DNA of 52,500 nucleotides, from assembly GCA_030674185.1 (NCBI GenBank), contig CM060307.1, positions 83,979,850-84,032,349 of the forward strand. The letters run 5' to 3'. Below, in pieces: positions 42,470 through 51,923 of the stretch; position 1 is the first letter of the stretch, and each line of letters starts with the position of its first letter. Made by a program: the position numbers and the translations under genes. The notes beneath the pieces were generated by a model, which had not been told where the DNA came from, ran no database searches, and was given only the letters and a program-made list of their open reading frames with translations. This DNA comes from Monoplex corrugatus. Taxonomy: Eukaryota > Mollusca > Gastropoda > Littorinimorpha > Ranellidae.

Positions 42470-43250
42470 AAAGTTGTTTTTTCTTTCTTCTGATTAAAAG
42501 TGCCCTTGATGATACACCCCCACTTTGGCTCAAATCTTAGTCTACAAAAACAAGCAGCAACAACACCATCACTACCACCAGCATCACATCCACACCATCA
42601 CGAATCACATAAGGCGTGTTGTTATGGAGACAAAAACAGCCTTTGCACGATTCCCTGCGCAAACAAGGTGGGGGTTTTCGTTTCTTTCTTTCTTTCCTTC
42701 TTTCCTTCTTTCTTTCCTTCTTTCCTTCTTTCTTTTCTTCTTTCCTTCTTTCTTTTTTCTTTCCTTCTTTCTTTTCTTTTCTTTTCTTTCTTTTCTTCTT
42801 TTGTTTGTTTGTTTTTTGCTGATGGCTTCCTTTCTATCATGTCCACTATTTCTTTTTCTTTCTTTTTTTTTTTTTTCAATTCTGATCGCTGATGAAATGA
42901 GACGTGGCGGTGTCGAAGCGCATTACGTATGAAAGCAGCGGAGGTCACACTATAGGAAAGCTTTTAAGGAATTTCGGAGGTGAGGAATGAACACTCCCTC
43001 CCCATCTACCCATCCACCCTCTCTAATGCCGTCGGAATTAGCTGTTTTGCTGAGGTGAAAAGCCTGAGAGTTAAAGCCTTCAAAAAAGTGGGAAGGTGCG
43101 TGTTCTTACAGAGGGTGGAGAATCCTTGTAATTATTTCCTTTCGAAGCGAGGTTTGAGGGAGAACATGAACGCGGGAAAGGAGAGAGGATATCACAAAAG
43201 GAAGCAGTCGTGATTACAGGCTTTAATGGAAGCAAAGATGCGTTTTCAAA
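42470..43250 (+). repeat. Block K of U4 with (CTTT/CTTC)n tract
   Basis: CCCTTGATGATACACCCCC, CATAAGGCGTGTTGTTATGG, GATCGCTGATGAAATGAGACG, CACACTATAGGAAAGCTTTT and GGAGGTGAGGAATG. A pyrimidine tract of CTTT and CTTC steps (42679-42800) sits between the two halves. Confidence 0.85.
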
Positions 43251-44154
43251 GGTGTTTTAGGGGCGCTGTTTTTTGCCTCTCTGACATTGTAACCAGCCAT
43301 GGAGACTGATGGCAGAGCTGTAAAAACAGCCGTTATTGCCCTGTTGAAATCAAACATGCTTGTTTGGGGAGGTTAGGGGACGGGTAGTGTGGCTTCGATT
43401 ATTAAGAGAGTGAGAATATTCGCGATTAGATTATTTCGTTCCTTATTCATCCCATTCACCGTTGATAATCTCCTTTTGGGATTTCCGGTGGAATGTGCCT
43501 ATGCATCATTCTGCTTAAACTTACATGTAGATTGTGGGACTGTGGTGTCAATGGAGTTTTTATTACTACCTATGAGAGACTGATGAAAATCGGTGGCACC
43601 AACGGTTTCCAACGTTGTGTTGTTCCATGAAAGTGCAAGCATTGCTATTTTCATTTGTTCAAGACAAAAATCAGAATTTAACTAATATCATAACCATTAC
43701 AGATTGTCTGTATCGTTCAAGACATTTCAGGGAGAGATTCTCAAGGATGAGAAAAACTAGAGGCTTTGATGGCTGTCACAGTTATGTCAAGTAGACTTTA
43801 TTTTCCCTGCCGTCTCTAGCCACAATTTGCTTTTTTTTTCTGTAATTGTGGTTTTTGTGTAAGGGTATTGAGAAATTTCTATATAATAAATGTTACTCTG
43901 TCCCTCACACTGGAAGCATTCATTATCAGGTGGAAAAGCATTCATTATCAGGTGGAGGCTGTTTTCATGGTTTCGTGTTATTCAACATGAAACATTTGCT
44001 GCCTTGCCTTGTATTATCTGTCCGCATAGAAAAGAATACTTTGCATATCGTCTGTTTAACTTCAGAAGTCAATATTTCCTGGCAAAAGTCCTCTTCCTTC
44101 TCATTCCCACAGAACATTAAAATGCTGGCAGTAATGGCTAGACTAGTTTGTTAC
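43251..44154 (+). repeat. Block L of U4 and following sequence
   Basis: GACATTGTAACCAGCCATGG and TTGCCCTGTTGAAATCAAACATG (43285-43360). A 22-bp tandem duplication lies at 43914-43956 (AAGCATTCATTATCAGGTGG repeated). The 117-residue frame at 43846-44199 spans that duplication and is not conserved in other units. Confidence 0.7.
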
Positions 44155-45350
44155 AGTGTTGGTGTGATGCAGACTATGACAGCAAATAACAAAGCTTAGA
44201 ATGCTTTCATAAACCATAACAGCCATGACACAAAAAAGAGGATGTAATAGTGTGTGAAACTGCTGAAGGAGGGCAGCCTTTTTTATGTTGACAGTGGAAA
44301 AGATGGCATCGTATTCAACTTCAACAAGACAAGGATGTATTGAGTGTCTCAGTACTGTGTGTCCTTGCCCGTTCTCTTGACCTACCCACTTATTTACGCC
44401 CTCCAGTCTCCAGATCGAGTAAAGATTAATGATGAAAACCTTGGATATTTTTCATCAATTTTGGGAAAATTAAACCAGCTTACCACGTAGATTTGGCTGG
44501 TGAGGAAAAGGGGACTGTCCCTGCTGGTAGAAATAACAGCGGGAGGAAGTAGGATTGTTTCCTTTGTGTGGTAGAGGAGACTAGGACCATCTCCTGTCGC
44601 CCTGAACGCGGAAGCGTGGGGAGGGGGGGGGGAGGACACTGCTGTCGCTGTGAATGCCATTCTGACAGGTTTAAGAGTATTGGCAGTGCCAGATGGCCTA
44701 ACGGGTCACTGGTTGGATTGGCACCACAATCTGGAACTTGTTTGCTGCGAGCTGTGACAGACCTCGGGTCAGTCCCCTTTTGTCTTCCTTGGAGCCTGTT
44801 GATGGCCTGCAAATGTTGTTTCTCACAGGATCAATGCTAGATCGATAACAGCTCAGGTGAGGAGGGAGGGTCGGGGGAAGGGGAGGGAGTTTCACTGGAG
44901 AGTTAACCCTTTCATTCCCCTTATCCTGTCCACCAGTTTCCTTCACTAGTGCACAGGATGGATGGATGGAATAAACAGGTTAGAATGAGTGGGTAGGAAC
45001 GGGTGAGAGTAATGTAAGGAGGGAGAGGCATGTGTTCGCTGTTTTCGTCTGTCGTTTTGGGCCTCGTCGATCACTGAGCAGATGGAGATGGGGAGGGGGG
45101 ATTGGTCTTTGTAGCGAGAGAGGTGGGATCAATCCAGACCCATTTTCTACCTTCATTGGCAACCATATAACGCCGTTGATCTGTCCAGAGCCTCTTTCCC
45201 CGCCATCCAAACCCACTGCTTTCACGTAATCTGTGAAAGATTGTGCAGGCTTGCTCCTACACTAGCAGAAAGGACTCGATGGCGGGTGATTCTGAACGGC
45301 TGATGGAGGAAGTGGTGTGGTGATGAGGGATCATTGGTTGGGGACGATGT
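44155..45350 (+). repeat. Blocks M and N of U4, with a fossil MITE
   Basis: Block M: GATGCAGACTATGACAGCAAATAAC, GTGTCTCAGTACTGTG. Block N: GACCATCTCCTGTCG, GCCAGATGGCCTAACGG, GTTGATGGCCTGCAAATG, TTAACCCTTTCATTCCCC (44903-44920) with CCACCAGTTTCC, and GGGATCAATCCAGACCCATTTTC. Confidence 0.82.
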
Positions 45351-46359
45351 ACGTGAGTGAAGGTTTGTAGGTATAATCCAGAGTGAAAGCTTGGTGTCGA
45401 TGTTCATTGCAGCTGTTGACTTGCCCATCACATTGAAAGACCTGCACACCGTGTTACACAGGGAAGTCCCTATCTTTGCCCGAAGATATCGTATGTACTT
45501 ATTCATCTACGGGCACATTATTCATCTGTGAGGGAACAGATCGCTTCTAAAACAAAAATGATGTTTTTAAGGGAGGAAAAATCGCATGATGAAAGGAAAA
45601 TCTGTATCTTCTAAACTGGTAACCAGGAAAAGCTGAAATTCCCGACTTGCCTAAAGAATGATAATAGAAATGAGGTGGGTCAGGTTCGGTTGGTTGGTTG
45701 GTTCATTGATGATGATTGATTGATTGATTGATTGATTGCGACATTCTGCTTGAAGAAAACAACACTCCAGAAGCAGAACTTGGGCGTTATGGCATTTTTC
45801 TAATGACACTGTTGTTGGCCTGTTACATAAAAGCTGGTTATAAGTAAATAAATGGAAGAGGTTAAGGGGGGGGGGGGGGGTCTGATTTTTGCCACAAATC
45901 CACGTTACGTTTAACTTATAGGCTCGACCAGCAGAACGGATGTCCCACACAAATGAATCTAACAGGAATACCGCATGGGTGGTTCTTTTGATTAGGGATT
46001 GAAACAAGCCATACATCTTTCATGCTGTCATTCGGTAGTGGCGAAAAGCGCTGGTTTAAGTGCCCACGTTGTGGTGATTTGTAGGCAACTTGGCTGTGAT
46101 TATACCGGCAGGGTTTTTTTGTTCTTTTTTTCATGCACTGTGCGATGAGAGGCAGCAAAGGCACAACTTGTGTGTGTGTGTGTGTCTTTTTTTTTGTCTT
46201 TTTTTTGTCTTTTTTTTTTCTTTACAGCTTTTTTTTTTTTTTGGTGTCGTTTCAGTGACATCGTCCTTCGTTACTTATTTCGACTCTCCAGCACGGTACC
46301 AAATTCACGTTCATTCAGTCAAAGTCCTATGCTAGGAAATGTATAGAAGCTATAGTGAT
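45351..46359 (+). repeat. Block O of U4 and following sequence
   Basis: Block O (45390-45560): CATTGCAGCTGTTGACTTGCCCATC, GTTACACAGGGAAGTCC. Then (GATT)n at 45706-45738, G15 at 45866-45880 and T-rich tracts at 46179-46245. No gene. Confidence 0.68.
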
Positions 46360-46690
46360 GTCAAACCACCATGAGGTCACTCACGATAGAAGACTCTGCA
46401 CTGTTGCTGGGTCACGTCGGTAGAGTTCATTGGCGTCTTTTTGTATTCAGGACACATCGTACTAAGCCCCGTACAATCGACACTAATTGCTCAGCCATGA
46501 AGGCTGAGTGAATGGACTTCCCCTGTTTAGGAGACCGACGTCACTTCTTCCAAGGACAGTCCCCACGAACCCACGACTAGAAAGACCCTGATGTAAATTT
46601 GCTTCACCCACAGAAGCGGCTGCAGGAACCAAAACTGAAATCACCGTGAGATTTAAGCATGAATGGTCCAGGAATCCGAGACAGTTTTCA
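46360..46690 (+). repeat. Right end of the array (partial block A)
   Basis: CTCTGCACTGTTGCTGGGTCACG (46395 on) matches GCTCTACACTGCCGCTGGGTCAC at 28430-28470, and 46612-46690 (GAAGCGGCTGCAGGAACC, GAATGGTCC) matches 28491-28560. Between them U4 has about 170 bases not seen in U3. I saw no further array blocks to the right. Confidence 0.62.
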
Positions 46691-46746
46691 TATGTTGGCT
46701 TGATTCATGAGAATGCAGACGATAAAATGAGAATGCAGATGGTGCT

Positions 46747-47288
46747 ATGGAGTTTTATTTTGGACTGGGAGTGGTGGTGACAGGGCTGTTTTCTGCGCCT
46801 CCTTCCATCTTTCCTAGCATCATGCAGTCCAAGAAATACAGACACCTGCGATGTTGGTCAGAAAATTTGAGCAATGCCCTCAGTGACATATCCAAGAAAA
46901 AAGATGACAGCCGTTCTCTTAATGTCTGATTTTTAAAAAAATCCCGATGAGACTCATTTGTGTCGTCCCAGTTAATTCTAAGCAGGAGCTGACTGGAGTT
47001 AGGAAAATCACACAAGGATTTGGGCTGATGATATCTGAACTCTCAACCTTCCAGTCGTTGGTCCGTTGCTATGGCTCCTGGTCAACGCTTGACAAAGCCT
47101 TGACACTGAACCTCAAAATTCGAAAAGATTTATCTACGTTATTTGTCCCGAAGGAAGCCATATTTATGTTGTTTGCCCTTCACAAAGCCTTATTCGCACT
47201 CACCCACGAGGAAGCCTCTCAGATGTTGAGGAAGTATCTGTCATCAGCTGAAAACCTTGTACAGCGGTTATCGTTTTACAGTTGGTGA
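46747..47288 (+). CDS. Two small adjacent ORFs, unrecognised (possible decayed gene or exon)
   Basis: A 60-residue frame (46747-46929) with an N-terminal hydrophobic stretch (FYFGLGVVVTGLFSAPPSIF) and a charged tail is followed in another frame by a 113-residue one (46947-47288) rich in Leu and Ala (KEAIFMLFALHKALFALTHE, LRKYLSSAENLVQRL), which looks helical. Neither is simple repeat, and neither lies in an array block. The first ATG of the second is not supported by any signal I can see. I do not recognise a family. They could be remains of one gene split by a frameshift, an exon, or chance frames; chance is the simplest explanation. Confidence 0.2.
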
Positions 47289-48184
47289 TGAACGAGTGTT
47301 CCAGTTTCATAGCATTCCAAGCGTTTTCTTCATTGAGATGACATGTTGTTTTTTAACCATAGTATGTAAACTCTTCTTCCCATTGTTTATAAAAGCAAAC
47401 ATGTTTACAGATTCTCAAACTGTAAAACTGTAACAGAAGTCTCACAGTCGTTGACGTTAAGAACGAATGACAGTGATGAAACGAAAACAGAAGTTCAGAA
47501 TACTGGCATATAGACACAGTGATAATTCTGTAAACGAACAATTGTACAACGGTTGAAGTTAATAGAGGAATAACAACGACTGTGTAAGCAAAGAGTGAAA
47601 GACTGAAATTAAAGGTATTAAACAGTCAATGTGCAAACATTTGCAAGGGATCTTTGCCTCCATTTTAGACAAAAACTTGAAGCATAAGTTGTGAGACTTT
47701 GGAACACATTTTTTTTCTCTCTGTCTATCCTTTAACAGAGGGGTAATGTAATTCTCTGTCCTTAAATGGAAAGCAGTTTATCTCTCATTGGGTTACTAAA
47801 TGGGGTGGGTGAAATTTACCTCTGTATGTATTCAGGATCAGTCTCCAGAGCGCGTCCTGCAGCTTTACCAATCGTTCAGGAATAAATGAACAGTGGCCAG
47901 ACGAGGCGACTCTGGAAGAGCAGCTCTCGGGCGACAAAAGGGAATTCTCTGAAAACCACATCCATCATCCAGACCACCCATTAACTATTCAGGGCGTAGC
48001 CATGCTCGAGCGGAAATAAAACTTACTTCAGTGGAAAGCCGTTTGACTTGGCATGTCGGATCACATATCAACATGCATACCTGACAGGATTTTGAGATGT
48101 TTTCGCTGTGTGCTTGTATGATGATGGCTTTGTTTTAGTGTCACATATTCACCCAAGCAACGCAATTGATTATGTAACTTGCAC
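47289..48184. other. Right flank, no gene
   Basis: AT-rich unique sequence. No repeat block, RNA gene or convincing ORF seen. Confidence 0.55.
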
Positions 48185-48207
48185 GTCTCTCTGTCTGTCT
48201 CAATCTG

Positions 48208-48238
<31 letters not shown>

Positions 48239-48478
48239 GTCTCTCTCTCTCTTCTCTTTCTCTCTGATCGTTCTGAATTATAATTATGATCATCTTTATT
48301 TGAACAAGAGAATGCAATGCAGAGAGAGAGAGAGAGAGAGAGAGAAAACGATTCTACATGTAGCGACAAGTTGCTTAAAGTGCAACGATATTGTAAGCTA
48401 TATAAAAAGAAGAGGATGAAAAAAATTCTACTCAGACACACTTGAACGCGCGAGCGCTCGCGCACGCACGCACACATA

Positions 48479-48542
<64 letters not shown>

Positions 48543-48548
48543 CACTCA
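48185..48548 (+). repeat. (CT)n and (GA)n microsatellites
   Basis: CT tract at 48187-48263, GA tract at 48321-48346 in opposite sense, then CG-alternating bases and CT at 48478-48540. Confidence 0.92.
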
Positions 48549-48790
48549 CATTGATTTGATTGATTGATTTGATTTAGTTTTTACGTCGACACCCACCTCA
48601 GGTGATATGGCCGACGGGGATAACCATCCCGGGGAAGTGGGGGAAAGGGAACCTATCTAATCCAGAACAACAATGAGTCAAGACGGGACAGTGAGAAGGC
48701 CAGTTTTAATATAGCGCATCCCGGGATTCGAACCCACAACCATTAGCATGTGAATCCGACGCTCAAACCAACTGAGCTATCGAGGCCCGC
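48549..48790 (-). mobile_element. tRNA-derived SINE
   Basis: On the minus strand the head (about 48790-48712) contains an A box TAGCTCAGTTGG (48768-48779) and a B box GGTTCGAATCCC (48724-48735), 33-45 bases apart as in a tRNA. A tRNA-unrelated body follows, with GGTTCCCTTTCCCCCACTTC, GATGGTTATCCCCGTCGGCC and GGTGGGTGTCGACG, and then a tail AAATCAAATCAATCAATC. The tRNA part no longer folds into clean stems, so it is a SINE head, not a working tRNA gene. RNA polymerase III would read it; mobilising LINE unknown. Confidence 0.9.
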
Positions 48791-48797
48791 ACATTCA

Positions 48798-48799
48798 CT

Positions 48800-48855
<56 letters not shown>

Positions 48856-48912
48856 ACACATACACACACACACAAACACACACACACAAAACACACAGAG
48901 AGAGAGAGAGCG
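48798..48912 (+). repeat. (CA)n then (GA)n microsatellite
   Basis: About 95 bases of CA with short breaks, then GAGAGAGAGAGAG. Confidence 0.94.
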
Positions 48913-49095
48913 GGGAGCAAAGGCATTGTCATGGAGAGAAAGGCCCAAAGGGATTGAAACAGGGGGTGGAGTGAACGTGGTGACAGCGGAGGGATATTGA
49001 TTGATTCCGAGGTTTTTCTTCCCTTTGAGTCATTGCCCCTTGCTCAGGGACAACGACTCTTCTCGTCCGTCCTGGCCTCAGTCTCTGTACTGTGC

Positions 49096-49548
49096 GTGTG
49101 CGTGTGCACTTTTGAACGGCTGATCGCTTGGCCTTCGGTCCCAGGATCCATTCTGCCAGACCTTTGGCTGGTTTGGTTGGCTGGTTGGTAGGTTGGTTGG
49201 TGGGTTGGTTGGTTGGTTGGTCTGTGTGTACGTGTGCACTTTTGAACGGCTGATCGCCTGGCCATCGGTCCCAGGATCCATTCTGCCAGACCTTTGCCTG
49301 GTTTGGTTGGTTGGTTGGTTGGTTGGTGGGTGGGTTGGTTGGTGGGTTGGTCTGTGTGTACGTGTGCACTTTTGAACGGCTGATCGCCTGGCCATCGGTC
49401 CCAGATCCATTCCGCCAGACCTTTGGTTGGTTGGTTGGGTTTTTGGTTGGTTGGTTGGTTTTTTGGTTGGTTGGTTGGCTGGTTGGTTAGTTGGCTGGTT
49501 GGCCAGGTGACTGGTTGGCCGGTTGATTGATTGGATGGTGGTCGATCG
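49096..49548 (+). repeat. 130-bp minisatellite with (GGTT)n spacers, three copies
   Basis: CGTGTGCACTTTTGAACGGC starts at 49101, 49231 and 49361, exactly 130 bases apart each time. Each copy has a 70-base unique part (GATCGC-TGGCC-TCGGTCCC, ATTC-GCCAGACCTTTG) and a (GGTT/GGCT)n part. Asn/Gln/Pro/Thr-rich minus-strand frames (NQPTNQPTNQP) are translations of it. Confidence 0.93.
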
Positions 49549-50040
49549 GATACACACACGCAACACATACAAACACACACACACACACAAACACACACAC
49601 ACGCACACACATACACAGACAAACACACACAAACATACACACACGCACACACAGACACACACACACCCAAACACACACACACACACATACACACACACAC
49701 ACAAGCTGAGAGTAAACGTAATTGGATGTACCGTCCACCGCCTGCTGATATGTGTTAATTATATTAGGTGTGGTCTGTGCAAAATTATACGCATATACAT
49801 CGCGTTTACCAATAGACACACGAGCGTGCGCATGCGTACACGTACGTTCGCACTCATACACGCACACACGCCCACATTCACACACAGACACGCACACACA
49901 CACGCATACATAGGCAGTCTTGCGCACTCACACACACACAAACACACACATACACACAGACACACACACACAGACACACACACACAACACACACACAACA
50001 CACACACAAAACACACACACACCACGGACACAGGGTTTTT
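49549..50040 (+). repeat. (CA)n microsatellite cluster
   Basis: CA-rich tracts at 49551-49703 and 49857-50030 with ACAG and ACGC interruptions, separated by about 150 bases of unique sequence. His/Thr-rich and Cys/Val-rich frames here are not genes. Confidence 0.94.
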
Positions 50041-50093
50041 TATGTGAACGCTGTAATTATATATTTGCAGTGTATTCTTCTGAAAGAAGACTT

Positions 50094-50405
50094 ATAATAA
50101 TAATAATAATAATTACAATACTTATATAGCGCAAAATCTTGATAAAATCAAATCTAAGCGCTGAAACACACACACACGCACGCACGCCACACGCACACAC
50201 ACGCACTCACGCCACACACCACCACCACCACACACACACACACACACACCCCACACACACACACACACGCACCGGCTATAAATGGGGAGAAAGAATAAAA
50301 GGAATGGAAAATTATAGAGAGCATATTATATACAATTATATATTGCAATGTGATTCCCCTCCGAGTGGAGACAGGCTGCAGAGGGGATTGAGTGAGGTCA
50401 GGATT
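50094..50405 (-). repeat. LINE-C 3' UTR with internal (GT)n and (ATT)n tail
   Basis: On the minus strand: CCTTTTATTCTTTCTCCCC, ATTTATAGCCGG, a GT tract with GGTGGT interruptions (50164-50275), TTTCAGCGCTTAGATTTGAT, TTTTGCGCTATATAAG and (ATT)n. The solo copy at 33462-33612 has the same order of parts. Confidence 0.9.
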
Positions 50406-51170
50406 TTATGCAGAGGAGAAAAGGTGAGTTTTGAGAGCGGACTTGAAGGAGACAAAAGTAGGTTGCTGACGGACTGAGAGAGGAAGTTTGTTCCAGGAGA
50501 GCGGACCAGAAACAGAGAAGGCTCGTGGACCATAGGTATTGAGCTTAGTGCGTGGAAAGCGAAAAGTCAGAGGATCGGAGGCAGAGCGGAGGGTACGTGA
50601 GGGAACATAGATCTCAAGTAGGCTTGACAGGTAATCGGGGGCTGCGTTATTGAGGCTTTTGTAGCACATGGTGTCTAGTTTGTACTGTATGCGCTTTGAT
50701 ACAGGGAGCCAGTGAAGTTGTGCCAGGAGAGGAGATATGTGGTCAGCTTTTTTCTTTTTGAGTACAAGGCGTGCAGCATTGTTTTGAATGCGCTGTAGGA
50801 TCTGAGTGGTGGAGGCAGGAAGACCGGACAGGAGTGAATTGCAATAGTCAATGCGAGACATTATGAAGGAGAGAACGAGTTTTGCAGTTGTTTCCACAGA
50901 GAGATACTTCCTGATCAGGCTTATACGATGGAGGTGATAGTAGCAAGATCTGGCAGTTTGAGAAACAAAGTTGTTCATGGAGAGGGTAGAGTCAATGCAG
51001 ACACCAAGGTTTTTAGCTGAATCAGAAATTGGGACTGATGTGTTACATAATGGGAGAGAAAGAGGAGGCAGCTGAGAAAGTTTCTGACAGGTGCCAATAG
51101 GATAGCTTCTGTCTTGTCATCATTTAGCTGAAGTTTGTTGTATGTCATCCAATTTTTAATGTCCGAGCAA
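50406..51170 (-). pseudogene. LINE-C post-RT and C-terminal region
   Basis: The open stretch to the stop at 50406 reads KNLGVCIDSTLSMNN, then SCYYHLHRISLIRKYL, LVLSFIMSRIDYCNSLLSGL, QILQRIQNNAARLVL, ADHISPLLAQLHWLPVSKRI and RAFSVSGPLSWNKLP. This is the well-known C-terminus of CR1/L2-type LINEs at full length. Another frameshift separates it from the RT near 51090-51095, where a thumb motif MTYNKLQLNDDKTEAIL lies in the neighbouring frame. The Met at 50978 is internal and not a true start. Confidence 0.88.
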
Positions 51171-51173
51171 CAC

Positions 51174-51923
51174 TCAGTGGTGCGAGTCAGGAGCGCTGTA
51201 TATTGTCAGGTGAGTCACTGTCTTGAAGTTGGGTGTCATCAGCATAGAATGGTATTTTATAGAGTGGGAGTTGATGATGGTGGACAGGGGGGAGGTGTAA
51301 AGAGTGAAAAGAACAGGGCCAAGGACAGATCCTTGTGGAACACCACAGGTCAGGTATGCAGGTTGAGAGTAAATGCCATTGATGAGAACAGTTTGTTTTC
51401 TGTTTGATAGATATGAAGTGAACCAGGAGAGAGCAATGTCAGAGATGCCAAAAGTATGATGAAGTCTAGAAAGGAGAATACCATGATGAATGGTATCAAA
51501 GGCTGCAGACAGATCAAGGAGTGTGAGGAGAGAGACTTTGCCAGTATCAGTTGCAAGGAGGAGATTGTTGAGAATGTGTAGCAAGGCAGTTTCAGTGCTG
51601 TGGCACTGGCGGTAGGCTGACTGGAAAGAATTGAGGAGATTGTTGGCAGACAGGTGAGAGTTCAGTTGGTTGAGGAAAACTTTTTCAAGCAGTTTTGACA
51701 AGAAAGAGAGATTAGAGATAGGCCGGTAATTTTTCAGTTCATTTGGGTCTAAATTGTATTTCTTGAGGAGAGGGTGAACAATAGCAGACTTGAAAGAATC
51801 TGGGACAGTTCCAGTTTGGAGAGAAGTGTTGATGATGTCAATGATGAATGGGAGGAGCGTAGGGAGACAGTCAGAGTAGAGAGAACCTGGAAGAGGATCC
51901 AGTTCGCAGGTTTTGAACGACAT
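51174..51923 (-). pseudogene. LINE-C reverse transcriptase, frameshift at the catalytic box
   Basis: The frame 51923-51174 holds SFKTCELDPLPGSLY, VHPLLKKYNLDPNELKNYRP, ISNLSFLSKLLEKV (RT motif 1), SAYRQCHSTETALL (motif 2), LLDLSAAFDTIHHGIL (motif A with its Asp), SWFTSYLSNRKQTV and CGVPQGSVLGPVLF (motif B). Right before motif C the frame slips at about 51248. The YADD codons (51235-51246) are intact but in the neighbouring frame, and the annotated frame runs on into unrelated residues. A single lost T explains this. Confidence 0.9.

Larger units (their letters stand above)
38300..46690 (+). repeat. Array unit U4
   Basis: Blocks in order: B 38320-38795, C 38930-39370, D 39590-39850, E 39925-40290, F 40480-40735, G 40930-41110, H 41095-41490, I 41840-41960, K 42470-43250, L 43240-43390, M 44155-44375, N 44380-45350, O 45390-45560, then part of block A at 46360-46690. 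The last part suggests the array ends partway into another unit. It carries fewer visible insertions than U1 and U3. Confidence 0.83.

Noticed and set aside
43846..44199. 117-residue frame in U4
   Set aside because: Spans a recent 22-bp duplication and runs into block M; no counterpart in the other units.
4330..46690. Interpretation of the array as tandem copies of a giant transposon
   Set aside because: I found no terminal repeats, target duplications or transposase, replicase or integrase in any unit; head-to-tail order favours tandem duplication.
48712..48790. Functional tRNA gene on the minus strand
   Set aside because: Boxes are present, but stems are poor and the sequence continues into a SINE body and A/T-rich tail.
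49044..49704. Long Asn/Pro/Thr-rich and Cys/Val-rich frames on the minus strand
   Set aside because: Translations of (GGTT)n and (CA)n repeats.
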